Of a stretch of DNA of 64,000 nt, positions 22,461 through 35,736 are shown piece after piece. Under the pieces are notes generated by a model. That model worked only from the letters and a program-made list of their open reading frames with translations, was not told the origin of the DNA and ran no database searches. The DNA is taken from the NCBI GenBank assembly GCA_007258455.2, contig VDFB02344352.1, positions 1-64,000 on the forward strand. Reading direction: 5' to 3'. The position numbers were made by a program, and so were the translations under genes. The stretch's first letter is position 1. Each line of letters starts with the position of its first letter. This stretch comes from Sequoia sempervirens (lineage: Eukaryota; Streptophyta; Pinopsida; Cupressales; Cupressaceae).

Positions 22461-24837
22461 TTTCCAGAGATGTAAATGTGAAACAAATCATAATTGCCAA
22501 ATTGGATCATTTCCTCCTTCCTCGGTGTTGTATGCCTTAGTTGCCCCACTTCTTTTTGGGGGTTAAATTGTATTATTTTTAGGCTAGGTTAGTTAGTTGT
22601 GCATTTATTGTAAAGGGCCTAATTGTGGGAAGTTGTGAGATTTGGCCCTAACGATCAGATTTACCCTAGGCCGGCATGATTTTGTAATGGGTGATTTGGG
22701 CGCCCAAATGTGACTTTTTGGGATTTCTAAGGCTTTGTAAAGGGTTGAAACTTCTGGAGAAACAAGCAAAGTTTTGAATTTTCAGCATAGGAAGTCTTCT
22801 GAAAATTGTAAGCAGCATATTGCAAATTAATTAACTTGGTGAAATTTATTCAATGTGTTTATAGTAGAGTTATGTGTAGAATCTGCACATGGAATATGGT
22901 GGTTTTATGCATTTAACTTGAATATCTTTATATTTTCAGTTTCTAAGAATCTTGCACTGGTATTGTTGGTGGTTGTGTGAATACTATTCACTGCAGTATA
23001 GGTCTATCTGGGTTTCATTAGACCAATTAGAACTAAGGAATAAAACATACTATATCATTGTCTGATTTATTTTATGTTCAATTCATATTTATTTTCTTTG
23101 AAACCCTAACCTCTTTTGCCTTCTTTTGCGTTTTGTTAGATTTAGAATAGATTAAGGGTAGCTTAGAAATGGAGTAGAGGTAGATTAGATAGAATTTTAC
23201 TTGAGAACTTAAAATATTTATTTAATCTTTAAGAAACTTTGATGCATTGACTGTAAAAATTTGTTTAGTTTGATAATTACTCAGCATGCCCCCTTGTTAA
23301 ACAAATCACATAGGCCACTCAGCTTTTCAAACACTATCAAGACTTGACATAAAAGGGACCTTGGAGTTGATCCATCCTCATGATCTATGAACTTTTTAGG
23401 ACAAGTAGGGTATCTTTCATTCTATTTGTGTTTGTTGTGTCAAGAGACCCATCAACACTACCATGTGTCACACCTATTGGTCATTTGCTTTTTCTTACCT
23501 ACATGAGTATTTAAAATCCTGAAGAGTGCTTGGTCAAGTTTGTTACTTAGTGGTACATGTGATCTGACAAGTTAGTGGATTTTTACTCTATATAAGCCTC
23601 CCTGGGCCAATCAAACATTCCCAAGAATCCATCAGGTAGTTGAATTGTCTACAGAAGGAGAAAAATGGCCATTAATGCATGCCAAGCTTTTGGTGATCAA
23701 TGGAACACAAAGCACCCTAGAGGATCAAATTGAGAAAATGTTTGCACTTTCGGTTACTTGCAAAATCGAGTATTTAATTGGTTTTACTAACAATCTGGAT
23801 TAACTAGGTATGATCAGGGTTGGATCTGATTGTTTTTCTGATTCTGGCATTTAAGATTGTATGGGGAGGAATACTTGTTGGCTGTAAACATCCTGACTAG
23901 TAGATTTGTTGTAATCTGATTTCTTGCCTTTGGTCCCTGTGTTTATAAACTAGTAGTGTAGTTGTGAGTGGGGATGATCAGTTATAGGTTTTGTCTACCG
24001 CAGATAAAAAAATGAGCTTCATTTACTACTGATAGCTCATTTCATTCTTCTTTTTCTTAAGTCGACTATGCACCCCTCTGAATTGAGTTTGTTAGTTCAG
24101 CTGCTTGCTCTGATAGTTCTTCATAGAACGTTGTTTCCTCAACTGCATCCAATATGGATGGCAATTAGTCATAATATAGGCTTCAAGAGGTTTGAACTAG
24201 CCATTTCTAGCTGTTTAAGATGCCAAATGGTAATCTACAAAATTGTTCTGCCATTCTGCAAGTTTGTAAAAAAGTTGCATTCTAGGCCTCAAAATTTCCC
24301 TGGGTTCCTAGAAAGGTCACAAACTGGTCAAAATAGGGCTTTAGGCTGCTCAAAGGTGTATCTGTCACTTGCGCTTCTTAGTTTACCCTCACCAGTTAAG
24401 GGTCGGTGAGAGCAACATTATAATTGTTGCAGAGTTTTTGGCATTACAGCAGTGGTTGAGCATTTGTTTATTAAATGTTCCCCTTTGTAATGAAATATAA
24501 TTTTTTCATTAGCTACTTTGGATACACGGACATGAGTTGTTTGTTTAGGTTCTATTCTAAAGCTTGTCTAACTCTTCTATCTTATTTTACAATGCATTAC
24601 TTTTAACAGCTTAAGTGTTTTCATGCAAGATATGCTTTCAAATCTCTGCCTTGGTTTATTAGCTGACTGATACAATGTTACCTATATGGTGCCCTTGAAA
24701 ATATACTGTTTATTCATGAACATATTTACCTTGAGGAGATTTGGCTATAATTTTTTGTGCATATTATAAATGTTCTTGTTATTTAAAACTTCTTATGAGG
24801 TATCCATATTCTAACAGTGTTAGTCACCAATTTCCAG
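22461..24837. other. no gene recognised
   Basis: AT-rich sequence with LTR-like words near 22480-22860 but no paired ends or TSD that I could find. An ORF at 24068-24409 (113 codons) has no recognisable content. Probably intron or intergenic DNA 5' of the exon at 24838. Confidence 0.4.
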
Positions 24838-24932
24838 GTTGCTTTTTTCTGATAAAAGACGACAAAGCTTTTATTTTGATGATGAACACTGCATCTATAG
24901 TTGGCTTTTTTGCCAGGATTGCCTTAAAGGAG
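24838..24932 (+). CDS. probable internal exon of an unidentified host gene
   Basis: A 95-bp segment between an acceptor (ACCAATTTCCAG|G) and a donor (AAAGGAG|GTGAGG) reads as 31 open codons in phase 1, including SFYFDDEHCIYSWLFCQDCL. Its phase-1 end joins in frame with the exon at 30077. The product is not recognised. Confidence 0.4.
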
Positions 24933-25588
24933 GTGAGGCTTCTACTCCTAAATTAAACTATGGTCTAGAATTGACTTGTTAAGCTGCAGGTTGCTTTACT
25001 GCAGACACTTCTATTTTGGTGTTGTCTGTTTTACATTTTTTAAGAGTGATAACTAATTAAGAAAGCAATCTAAAGTTGATAAGGCAAAATCATTTTTTCA
25101 GTATTTGCATGTAAACACTTCTGTGTTCTTATGAAGAAAGAAGAAATTTTATATTGAATGTCAGAATTCATTTGTTGAGAATTTACTGGTGCGATACAAA
25201 CCTTTTTTGAATGCAGAGTCCACTACTTATCTGGGAATAGATCATAAAATATTTTAAAAAATGATAACAAATAATGACCTAGCATAAGGAAAAGACAAAG
25301 GAGAGTCGAGCATAAAGAAAAGACATAAAAAACTGAACAGAAAAAGGACAAATACTGAAGCTCAACAGACATCAAGGTTGGAAGATCGTCCAATACCAAT
25401 GAAGCATTAAAAGCATATCTGCTCCAGTATACTGGGGGAGGGGAATGGGAGTTGCAGCAGCAATAGAAGCATTCCATGCTAGGAGAGGCAGGGGTTGATT
25501 CAGTAGGGGAGATGCACTTGTATAATGCTCCATTGGTTCCATGTCCACTCTGAAATTGGATTGAGTTCAATAATAAGTCTAAGAGTCA
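24933..25588. other. intron-like sequence
   Basis: AT-rich, with no feature I can support up to the hAT target site. The minus-strand ORF 25223-25570 is low in recognisable content. Confidence 0.4.
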
Positions 25589-25813
25589 GCATTTTTCTAT
25601 GTTGCTGGTTCTGGTACTTGTTCGGGTTCAAGTTCATGGTTCCGGCTAAATTTTTTTGGGGTTGGGTTCGTTTTGGGTTTGTCTGTACAAAAATAATGTA
25701 AAAAACATATATATATATGCATGATTAATATTTAATATTCATTGTCCAAATTTCAAGTTCAATATTAAAATAATAATATCAAGTTCAACACTTTTAATCA
25801 TCAAATAGATTTT

Positions 25814-28092
25814 CTAAATCACCGTTGACATTAGATGTAGGAACATTAGATGAACCACAAGCAGTGACAATGGCATTGCCATTGCCACTTGCAGTAAAAG
25901 TGTGCTGGCTTTTAGAATCCTCATATGCAATATGCTGGGAAGTGGAAGCATCATATCCCACAACATTGTGTCCTGTTCCTTGTAGTCATGTTTGTTGTGC
26001 GAAAGGAGATGCAAGTTGGAATGCACGTATACTAAGTCCTCTCCTCTTTTGGAGTGCAATCAATTGCACTTTACTGAGTGGATGAAAGAATATGTGTTCC
26101 AATTTCTCTCAGATGCAAATGAACTAGCAACCTATGAAGACAATGTAAACAATTAAAGTTATAAATTATATTTATTATGACTTTAAGGACTGAAAAATAA
26201 AACAATATTAAACTTGTGATAAACTTTTGATTGAGAGGGATTGCATGTGTTGGAAGAATTGGCCATGGAAGTACCACCAACTAATTACGAAGAGCCTCAA
26301 TACTTTGACCATTTCAGTGCACAAAATCAATGAACTCATTCATGATTACATCTCACAATTCTGTTTCAGAGAAGAGTTTACAGAATGCTGCCTTGTACCC
26401 TTCAGCCGCTTCAAAATCTCTATATGGGGGAAGCCTTCCTGGCACAGAAAGAATCTCAACATTGTAGTATTTTGGAGTCAATGCGAAGGAAAGAAGATGT
26501 AATGGAGTGGTCATTGTGTTCCATCTTTCTTCAACAATTGCATACACTTGTTTGAAGAAAGTCTCTTTTGGGTCTTGCTCTTTCGCATTTATGATGCTCT
26601 TCATCTTCTCAAGCATTGAGTCAATGCTATCATATATTTCTCCAATGCAAGGCTTGTCCATGTCAGTATAGCGAATTATGCTCAAAATGGGCTTGGTAAA
26701 GCTAAGGAGATACTCCATACGATCCCACCATGAGTCATCTAATATCTTTTGCTTAATTTTTGTTGCCGTGTTAGAGTTGCTTTGCTGCCATATAGACCAA
26801 TTTTGGCTAATCAACAAGCTAGAAAGTGCCTCTCTAACTTTCACAAGTCGTCTCAAGACAATTGTGTTAGAGGCGAAATGGGTCTCTGCAACCTATTAAA
26901 AATACAAAATAAAATAATTAAAATTTAAAAACAAACTTCAAAAATTAAAGGAGAATTAGAATACACAATCAAATTATGAAAATGTAAAATTTTATGCTAC
27001 TTGACTTACCTTGAATAGCTCCAATTTTGAAAATGATTCGAAAATGCCTTGAGACATGTGGTGGTTGGTGATGAATATTTGGATGTCCTCAACCTTTACA
27101 TACAACTCTTTGATCCCAATCAATTTTATTTCCAATCTTTTGTAGCATAAGATTGAGAGAGTGGACTGCACAAGGTGTTAAAAAGATATGTGAATATTGT
27201 TCCTCAACCAACAAATCGACAACTCTACAATTCTTTGCCTTGTCCGTTCTACTTGAACAACATTACGGGGACCCACTTCTTCAATGGCTGCGACGAGAAT
27301 ATTAGCAATATTTTGGCCATCTTTCACTTGCCCCTCACAATCAACAGCTTTCAAAAACATTGCCCCTTTAGGGGACACTGCTATGACATTGATCAAGGGC
27401 CAATTTTTTGCATCTTTCCATCCATCTGAAACAATGGATACATTTGTCTCAACCCATGAATCCCTGATGGGCTGCAATGCATCTTCAACGTTCTTGGCCT
27501 CTTTTTCCAATAAGGTGCCTTGCACCTTCTCATAACTTGGTCCCTTGTACCCTTTTGGAGCTTAATTAACTATTTTCAACATCTCTTTCCAATATGGAGA
27601 GCGAACAACATTAAAAGACAATTCATTTGCATAAATACATCTTGTTACATGTTGGTCAGCAATGCCTTGACTCTTATTTTGAAATGCACTTTCCAAAGGT
27701 CCCTTTGGATTTTGCTTGTAACGAGTTGTTCACTTTGAGGATGAGGAGTGGCAAAAAATGGATGATCTTTTTTTATTTGAGGGTTGACATGATTTACGGC
27801 TTGCTTGTTCATTTACTTGTTCTTGTTCCATAGTATATCCTATCACTATCTCTGATGGCACAACTACACCATTCTCTCTAGGGCAAGGTTTGATGCCTTG
27901 TCTAGGTGTTCCACACAAATGAGCTTTCACTCGACTATATGAACTGGAATATTTAACAGCACACCCATTGCAAATCCAAACATAACCCCACCACTTGGAA
28001 CCTATTGTATCATTTGAACATATTTCCATAGAGGAGAATTCGGATCTATTTTGAATTTACATTGAGCCGTGGAGCTAGAACTAGTTGCCATT
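25814..28092 (-). pseudogene. hAT transposase pseudogene (BED finger, DUF659, dimerisation tail)
   Basis: Reading from the ATG at 28092: a BED-type zinc finger (CNGC at about 27972-27961, later H and the Cys of GIKPC); a DUF659-like block (27525-27178) with VSIVSDGWKDAKNWPLINV and, shifted in frame, TPCAVHSLNLML; a spliced core (26892-26353) with SWWDRMEYLLSFTKP and FALTPKYYN; and the C-terminal dimerisation segment EDLVYVHSNLHLLS (26059-25970). These are in the order known for plant hAT transposases. A GT-AG intron at 26893-27009 rejoins the frame. Defects: a frameshift near 28010, in-frame stops near 27731 and 27565, two frameshifts between 27180 and 27060, and stops between the core and the tail. 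The product cannot be functional. Confidence 0.85.
26893..27009 (-). other. intron of the hAT transposase pseudogene
   Basis: Donor TTCAAG|GTAAGT and acceptor TTTTTAATAG|GTTGC. Removing it joins ESFSKLELFK to VAETHFASNTIVLRRL, a continuous match to the conserved hAT core. Confidence 0.75.
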
Positions 28093-28691
28093 TGGATTCC
28101 TATGGCAAAAATTTTTGTACAAAATGCATTCAAAACAAAAACAAAAAACTGAACACAAAAAATAGATATACAAAACCTAGCTCTTTTGAATCTTTGATAC
28201 ATTCCTAGAAGAAAGGAAAAAAATATAGATAAACAAAGCAAAAAAATTGTTTCTTGTTTGTAAAAAAAAAATGGTGGAAAAAAAATGATTAGAACTTACC
28301 TCTTTGCAAAAAATCTTTTTATGATCTTCTTGGCAGCCAATAAGCACTTGTAAATGTGTAGGAATGTCAAGGCAATCGATGTAGAACCTTCAAAGACCAA
28401 TCTTCAACTCTCTTTGTTGATCCAACAAGCAAAAAAAAATGTTTGGCCTCTTGGAATAATATTTTCTGTTTGCAAAAGAAATGATACAAAATGGACTTGT
28501 TTTGGAAGTCAATATTAGGGTTCACTTATTGATTAAAGAAAGCAAAAAAAGAAAAAGGAAAAGCACCAAAAATAGGCACGGCTGGGACGGGTTGTCTGTG
28601 GTTCGCTCGGATCCACTCGGGTTCGTCCCGGTTTCAAACCGGACTGAGATCTGGCCAGTTCCCTGCAGGTTCGGGTAACATAGGCATTTTC

Positions 28692-30076
28692 AATGCTGGA
28701 GTTTTCCTACATTAGCTTTCTTGAAATGTAATAAAAATTTACTTCTAGGGATTTGTACTGGGCACTATTGGCTTTAGTTATTCAACATATGAGTGTTAAC
28801 AAAATCTATATGCACATTCATACATTCTATTTCAGCATAAATGATGTTTAGGGTAGCTGTTAGTTGTATCTCAAATCTAAAATGAGATTGTTTCAGTAGC
28901 AAATTCACTGAATGCACAATGTGGTATATCTTATGAATTAATAAGAAGCATGGTATTCACAACTTTACAATTCAATAATTACAAGGAAAAATGTATTTTT
29001 CATATTCCATAATAAGAAACAAAGAGACAGTAATGATGTGCTTACAAATCTTGTTGCCAAAATGATAGCCATTGTACATAGTAAAAGTAATTTAATTTAC
29101 ATTTTTCTGTTAGCATCCACATGTTCAAGAATTTGGAGTTGCATTACTTGACAGAGTGATTCCTTTATCTGTAACAAAGATAAAAAAATTTCACTCTTTT
29201 TGAGCTTCTCTTGTAACATCATATGGTAAATATATTTTGCAAGCACCATGGATTCAAAATAATATAATTAGCAGAACCAACCAAAGCCTTGAACGAAAAA
29301 TGTGTTGGGTCTAGTTAACTAATAAGGGAGAGAAGGAGAGAGAGAGAGAGCTCTCAACAGAAAAGAGAGTGTTATAATTGGGTATCCACACCCATTCCAA
29401 GGGTCTTCACAGAAAGTAGAGTATTGTAATCAAACATACACACCTCTTCCAAGGGTCCACAAAAATTGGTGCCGCATGGGAACTAGAGTCGAAGAACAAG
29501 ACATACCAACATTCTTGTGAATTGAGGACTACAAATATAGTGCATTTGACATCACCATTTGTCCCATCATGGTTTGTTTGGGTTACTTAAAGTCAATTCT
29601 CAAGTTTTATATTATGGCTGTTTGGTCTAAGACAATCATAGCATCTTGAGACTTGAGCTTTGTTGAATGGTGTAATTCCAAAAACAACTCTCCATATAAT
29701 GAAATGTGGTCCTTTTGGTTAATTTACCATTTGTTTAGTTTCACTTTATTTTTCCATGTTTCTCCCCTAAAAACCTCTACGAAGAAAATGGAAGTATGTT
29801 AATGTTGAGAAATGACCAAAGAAGGCTTATGGGATTCTAATAGTTCATTGATTCTCATTAGAGAAGTACTAGGGGACAATGATGTTAGGTTGTTTCAAGT
29901 ATGCTAATGTAATGATTATTATGTTGCAGATTGAAGTGGATATTTATGCTCTGTAGAATAGAGTTAACCTAGTAAAATGAGAAGTGTGATTATGGTGCAA
30001 ATTAATTGCCATATGAAAGTAGAACATAGGTTAGTTTTTTGCTATGTTGTACTGATTTGGCTCTGGTTGGATGCAG
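28692..30076. other. intron-like sequence with a (GA)n microsatellite
   Basis: No gene is recognised. A purine (GA) microsatellite lies at about 29328-29350. The segment would be the right half of the intron into which the hAT inserted. Confidence 0.4.
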
Positions 30077-30257
30077 GAGTTGAAAGTATTGCAGCATGGC
30101 TGCATGGACATTTAGAAGGGTCTATACCTATTGTTGTAATGACTGGATCTATATCCTCTTCAGTGGAAACTCAAGGCAATGTATTGGCTAAGCATTTCGA
30201 AAAGGGCCTATCGTTTGGCCTACCATCGAGTGATAATGAAGCAGTCATGGTGCGATT
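30077..30257 (+). CDS. probable exon of an unidentified host gene
   Basis: Acceptor TTGGATGCAG|GA followed by about 60 open codons, containing SIPIVVMTGSISSSVETQGN and HFEKGLSFGLPSSDNEAVM; a weak donor candidate follows at ATG|GTGCGA. The first two bases complete the codon left open by the exon at 24838 (G + GA), so the two are plausible neighbours across a 5.1-kb intron enlarged by the hAT. There is faint similarity in layout to proteasome-assembly chaperone family members, too weak to use as a name. The ATG-initiated reading from 29977 is not needed. Confidence 0.4.
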
Positions 30258-30720
30258 GTTGTATGCTAGCTAGTTTCTCTATGCAGAGTGATAATAAATT
30301 TCATTCTTGTCTTTGCCTGTCTTCTTTTGTGGTTGTTTCTTTGTTTCATATCGTTCTATAGAATGTTTGCAAAGTCAATTATTTTGGGGAGGTCAAGGAT
30401 GGCATCTTGGTAGATTATAAACTTATGGTTGGACTACTATTTTCCAACATTAGTCAACTATGAAAATGTAGGATATGTATTTGTTGATTCAGAATATACT
30501 GAGATAGGTTGGATGATATTGTCTTTGAGCCTCAGTTTGTAAAGGACTGTCATGTAAAGAGTCACTTTTTTTCTGGGAACAGATGTATTAATCCTATCAT
30601 AGACATTCTATTTCCACAGTCTATTGTAATTCACATTACATTGCTTCTGGTAAAAAACTGTGTAAATACTTTTTAATCAAAATACTCACTCATTTTCATG
30701 CTGATGATTTGAATGTTATT
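30258..30720. other. no gene recognised
   Basis: AT-rich sequence up to the copia target site. No supported exon or repeat. Confidence 0.4.
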
Positions 30721-30725
30721 TCTTT

Positions 30726-31211
30726 TGTAAATGTTAATCAAATCTTATCAGATTGTATCCTAAAAGAACCTATGAAAATTCTAAGTTTGAAATTCTGTTC
30801 TAGAATTCTAAGTCAGATTTATTTCTTTTGTATCAAATGTGCTGATTGTAGAACATTTATAGATTTCGATGTCTTGCAAATAAGGGAATGAAGTCCCATT
30901 TATATGTGGGAGACACACCTCAAGGAGAGACGCGTCTCATGAGAGGACGTGTCCCTTGAGCGCGCGGGCTCCCTTAACAACCGAAACCATTCGGTGTTAT
31001 CCATAGACTAAGATGTGTGTATTTAACAAACATCAATCATCTAATATGAATTCCGATTTATCCATTTGCAAATTTCGATCATCATCATCTGAAATTCGAA
31101 TAACTTATTTGATGGTTTTATATTTTAAGAACAGTTTGGTTAAATATAAATGATGATGATGCATGAATGCAATCATCATTTATATCTGACCGAAGCTATC
31201 TTAAATCAACA
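30726..31211 (-). repeat. 3' LTR of the copia element
   Basis: 486 bp, ends TG...CA, paired with 35842-36327. It contains the 12-bp palindrome GAGACGCGTCTC. The polypurine tract AAGAGGGAG (minus strand, 31220-31212) directly precedes it. Confidence 0.95.
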
Positions 31212-31750
31212 CTCCCTCTTAGCTAGGGAAGATATTCCAAATCAAATAAGTGGAGATATCACCTTCACACGTGATATCGAAGATATGATATGTTTTCTCA
31301 AGATTGTCAAGTCACATGACATTCTTCATAATCACATCTTCATTATGGTATGTGCACTGACATCAAGTCACATGATGTCTACCATAATAATTCATGGCAT
31401 ATCCACGGATATATATAGTTATCCACCATGATTATCTCTTAAGGATCACAATGATCTTCAAATGACATCAAGTCCCATGATATCCATCAAAGTGTCCAAG
31501 AGATACTATCATGACATGTCCACAGATATCAAGTCACATGATATCTATCATGATAGTTCAACTCATCATTGTAGAGTCGTCACTTTACAATGTCACATAC
31601 AAGTGTTCATTATTAGAAAGATCGTCACCTTTCAATAATGTACACAGGGGGAGCGGGCCCATAAGGTCATGGAGTCACACACATGACAAAAGAGTTTACA
31701 CATTAAACATCTTTAAATATATTAGTACAACTTCTAAACAATTTTGAATT
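31212..31750 (-). repeat. 3'-UTR hairpin array of the copia element
   Basis: Between the polypurine tract and the end of pol lie several short inverted repeats with 7-nt loops: 31305-31321, 31359-31379 (GACATCA-AGTCACA-TGATGTC), 31463-31483 and 31524-31546 (AGATATCA-AGTCACA-TGATATCT), plus one with an 8-nt loop at 31255-31278. No ORF is supported here. Confidence 0.65.
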
Positions 31751-31767
31751 TCAAACATAATATCAAA

Positions 31768-34700
31768 TTACATTTCAATCATACCAAGCTTCTTCCTGAA
31801 GTGTTCAACCTTGATTCGGGAGAGAGGTTTGGTGAGAATGTCTGCTGTTTGATCATTTGTACTATTATACTCCAATTGGATCACATTCCTTTCTACCATG
31901 TCTCTTACATAATGGTAGGGGATCTCAATGTGCTTAGATCTATCATGGAATACTGGATTTACAGAGAGTTTGATGCAACTCTGATTATCACAATGAATGA
32001 TAGTAAGATTCAAGGGCTCACCAAAGAGTCCCACAAGCAATTTCCGGAGCCATACTGCTTCTCTTGCCCCCATATAGGCTGCAATGTATTCAGCTTCTGT
32101 CGAGCTTTGAGCTACTGAAGACTGTTTTCTGCAGATCCAAGAGATCATAGCCGATCCCAAACTGAAGCAACATCCTGATGTGCTTTTCTGATTGGTTACA
32201 CTTCCAGCCCAATCTGAAATCAGAGTATCCATGTAGATCTAGTTGATTATTTTTGTAAAGAAGACCACATCCAATAGTGCCTTGAAGATATCTCAATATA
32301 TGTTTCACAGCCATAAGGTGAATTTCCTTTAGCTCACACATGAACTGGTTTAGAGCATTCACTGCATAGCAAATATCAGGTCTGGTGTTAACCAGGTACA
32401 TCAATGATCCAATCATTTGTCTATATAGAGTGGTATCTGCACACTTAGATTCTGCTGCTGCTTCTTTTAGTTTGTGAAGGTTGGTTTCCATAGGTGTAGA
32501 CATGGGTCTACAATCCAACATTCCAAATCTCTTCAGAATATCAATAGTATACTTCCCTTGGTTTAGTATGATGCCATCTAATTTCTGCCATACTTCTAAA
32601 CCTAGGAAGTAGTGTAAGATGCCCAAGTCTTTCATGTCAAACTCTGAAGTTAGATCCTTCTTTCCTTGAGCAATGAGGTGATCTTCTCCTGTTATCAGAA
32701 GGTCATCAACATATAAAATAATTATTAACATATCACCTTTGATTACCTTAAAGTAAAGATTTGGGTCTGCATCATTCTTGGAGAATCCTAGTCCCAAGAG
32801 GTAGCTGTCAATTCTTTCATACCAGGCCCTGGGTGCCTGTTTAAGTCCATAGAGTGCTTTCTTTAGTCTGCATATATGTGAGTCAGGTTTATGTATCACA
32901 AAACCTTCAGGCTGTTCTAGATAGACTTCCTCCTTAATGGTTCCATTTAGGAAGGCAGTTTTCACATCCATTTGATGGATCTTCCAGCTTTTAGCTGCTG
33001 CAATGGCTATCACTGCTCTCACAAATGTGTAACGGGCAACAGGTGCAAATGTTTCTTCATAATCAATGCCTTCCTTCTGTGAAAAACCTCTTTCCACAAA
33101 ACATGCTTTATGTTTTTCTATACTGCCATCAACAACATGTTTGATTTTGAAGAGCCATTTAGAAGAGACAACAGATTTCTCTTTTGGTCTAGGCACTATA
33201 TCCCATACATCATTCTTTAGAATGGACTGATACTCTTCTGTCATAGCGTCCTTCCATACTTGATGTCTAAAGGCTTCTGAAACACTGGTGGGTTTTGAAT
33301 TTATGATGTCATTCATTAGAGCAACATAGCTTGAGAACCGTTTGGGTCTTTTACTCTCCCTAAATGTTCCTTTGGGTGCTGCATGATTCTCAGCTTCTTT
33401 GATCATCTTTCTAGCCCAAAGTGGGCTCTTCTTGCTATTGTCATTTGCATTCTCATCTGAAGTAGATTGAAGTTCATTTGGCATTTCCTCAGGATACTCC
33501 CTCTGAATCTCAGGAGTAGGTTCCACTTCTAATACCCTAGGGGAATAATTTTCTATCTCACTAGAACTTCTTTCCCTTTTGAATGCAATGTCTTCTTCAA
33601 AGATGACATCTCTGCTCAATTCAATTTGTTTCTGCCCGGGTATGAATATCCTGTAGGCCTTGGAGGTTTCACTATATCCCATAAATACCCCTTTCTTTCC
33701 GGAAGGTTCTAGTTTGAATCTCTTCTCCTTGGGCACATGAATATAGACTGGGCAACCAAAAATCCTAAAGTGACTAATATCAGGTTTTAGGCTAGTAAAT
33801 GCTTCTTCAGGAGTTTTGTTATCTAGTTGAGAATGAGGACATCTATTTTGGATGTAGACAACAGTTCTAGAGGCTTTTGCCTAGAATGAGGTTTCAATGT
33901 TCTGGTCAAGCAACATTGCTTTTGCAACTTCTACAATGCTTCTGTTTTTCCTTTCAACAACCCCATTTTGTTGAGGGTTGTAGGCTACTGTAAAATGCCT
34001 CTTAATCCTAGCATTCATGCAGAATTCCTTAAAGATTTCAGAGGTGTATTCTTTCCCATTGTCTGTCCTTAAGATTTTTATTTTCTTCCCAGAGAAGTTT
34101 TCAGTAAGAGCTTTGAACTCCTTGAACCTTTTAAGGATTTCTATTGACTCTTTACACTTAAGAAAGTAAATCCAGGTCTTCCTAGAGAAGTCATCTATAA
34201 ATATGACATAGTATAGGAAGCCTGCCTTGGAGGGTACAGACATGGGTCCACATAAATCAGAGTGAACCAATTCTAATACATTTTGGGTTTTGCTCAAGCT
34301 ATTGTGAAAGGATCCCTTTGTATTCTTTCCTAGGGCACAACCTTTACAAGTTCCTTCATGAGTTGGTTTTAACTTAGGTAATCCTGTTACAAGTTTTTCT
34401 ACGGAAGGTAGGGCACGGAAATGAAGGTGTCCTAATCTTCTATGCCAAATTTCATTTGAATCAGAAGTATCAAGGGTAAGGGCTTGCTTGACTTCAGTGC
34501 ATAGTTTATAAAGATAACCTTGTCTTACACCTATGGTTAGAGCTTTCTTTATAGTTGAGTTCTTAGGCCATGCCAAAACTTTCCCATCCATAAAGGTAAC
34601 CCTATATCCATTGTCTTCAAGAGCAGAGATGGATATTAGATTCCTCTTTATTCCAGGTACGAATAAAACTCCAGTGAGTTGAAGGGAGAGACCAGATTTC

Positions 34701-34843
34701 AATGTGATGGAGCAAGTTCCAACCCCTTTTACTGGATGTGCAAAATCATCCCCAATTGTTACTTCTTCATCAGTCTCTTCAGTCATAGTGTCTAAGTGTT
34801 CTCTAAACCCTGTGATGTGCCTCGAAGAACCACTATCAATCAC
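31768..34843 (-). pseudogene. copia pol: protease, integrase, reverse transcriptase, RNase H
   Basis: In order: aspartic protease with IDSGSSRHITG (near 34840); GAG-pre-integrase WHRRLGHLHFRAL; integrase core with VHSDLCGPM, RTDNGKEY and NGVVERKNRS supplying D, D and E; RT with ILYVDDLLITG near 32710; and RNase H with STEAEYIAA and DNQSCIKL, ending QTADILTKPL. Defects: TAG directly before the protease (34844-34846), TAG replacing a Trp codon at 33881-33883, and a frameshift near 32215 inside RNase H. The rest is well conserved, consistent with the young LTRs. A full-length polyprotein cannot be made. Confidence 0.92.
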
Positions 34844-35736
34844 CTAGTTGTTGATATTGTTAGATACTTGACTTGATAAGGCTGAATAGAATACAAATTT
34901 CTCAGAATCATGGTTTGAATTTGATTTTCCTACTTTAGCAAATGATGCTTGTTGTTTTGATCTGTCAGGGCACTTCATTGCATAGTGCCCATATTGATCA
35001 CGTCTAAAACATTGTACTTGAGAGATGTCTTTCCTCTTCTTGAATGATCCTTTTCCATGGGAATTTCTCTTTCTCTTAAATGATCCTTTCCCGTAAGAGT
35101 TTTTCTTACCCCTTTTATTAGATGATGTGTTGAGCACTTGAATGTCCTCATCTATGGATTTTTGTTTGTTTTCTTTTGTTGAGAGTCTTGTTTCCTCTTG
35201 AAGGCAGTCTGTTCTTAGCCTATCAAACTTGGGGAGTTTAGATCTCGCAGTTATTCCTTGAACAAATGACTCCCATGAGTTTGGTAGGCCTCCTAGTGCA
35301 ATTAGTGTTAACTCTTTGCTATCAATTTGATATCCAATTGTAGATAATTGATCCCTTAGTTCAATGATCCTCATGAAGTATGCATTAATAGTTTCTCCTT
35401 TGTTTAATTGGACATTGTTGATTTGTCTCTTTAATGCAAGAGTCCTACTTGTGTTGTTTATCTCATAGGTGCTCTCAAGGGATTTGAACATTAGATATGC
35501 AGTTTCATGTTTTGCTAGAATAGGTACTATGTGGTCCCTAACTGCATCTACTAAGATTTTCATGGCCTATATTCTCAATCCATTGAGTTTTCTCGAGATC
35601 ATTCTCTGGTTCACTCTTGTTTTCTCTCACAAATGAGTAACTTATTTTCTTTGAGAATCATCATGATTCTGAATTTCCATGAGGTGAAGTTGTTTGCTCC
35701 CTCAAGACGATCTTCAAATCTGATCACACTTGACAT
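34844..35736 (-). pseudogene. copia gag, frameshifted
   Basis: The natural start is the ATG at 35736 (MSSVIRFEDRLEGANNF), typical of copia gag. A frameshift about 120 bp in and another just before 35563 separate it from the long frame 35563-34844. That frame carries the capsid-like region (NNVQLNKGETINAYFMR), basic repeats and a zinc knuckle CFRRDQYGHYAMKC, in which the second Cys of the usual CX2CX4HX4C is Arg. The protein would be truncated and its knuckle defective. Confidence 0.85.

Larger units (their letters stand above)
25597..28683 (-). mobile_element. hAT transposon (3087 bp), decayed
   Basis: Flanked by 8-bp repeats GCATTTTT (25589-25596) and GCATTTTC (28684-28691), a 7/8 match of the length typical of hAT. 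The ends begin CTATGTT on each strand. Subterminal regions are rich in GGTTC/CGAAC words, and copies of these ends occur at 2825 and 54278. It encodes a broken transposase on the minus strand and lies in the presumed intron between the exons at 24838 and 30077. Confidence 0.8.

Noticed and set aside
24068..24409. 113-codon plus-strand ORF
   Set aside because: No motif or conserved pattern; surrounding sequence looks intronic.
31511..32118. Plus-strand ORFs across the copia 3' region
   Set aside because: Shadows of the RNase H frame and the hairpin array on the minus strand.
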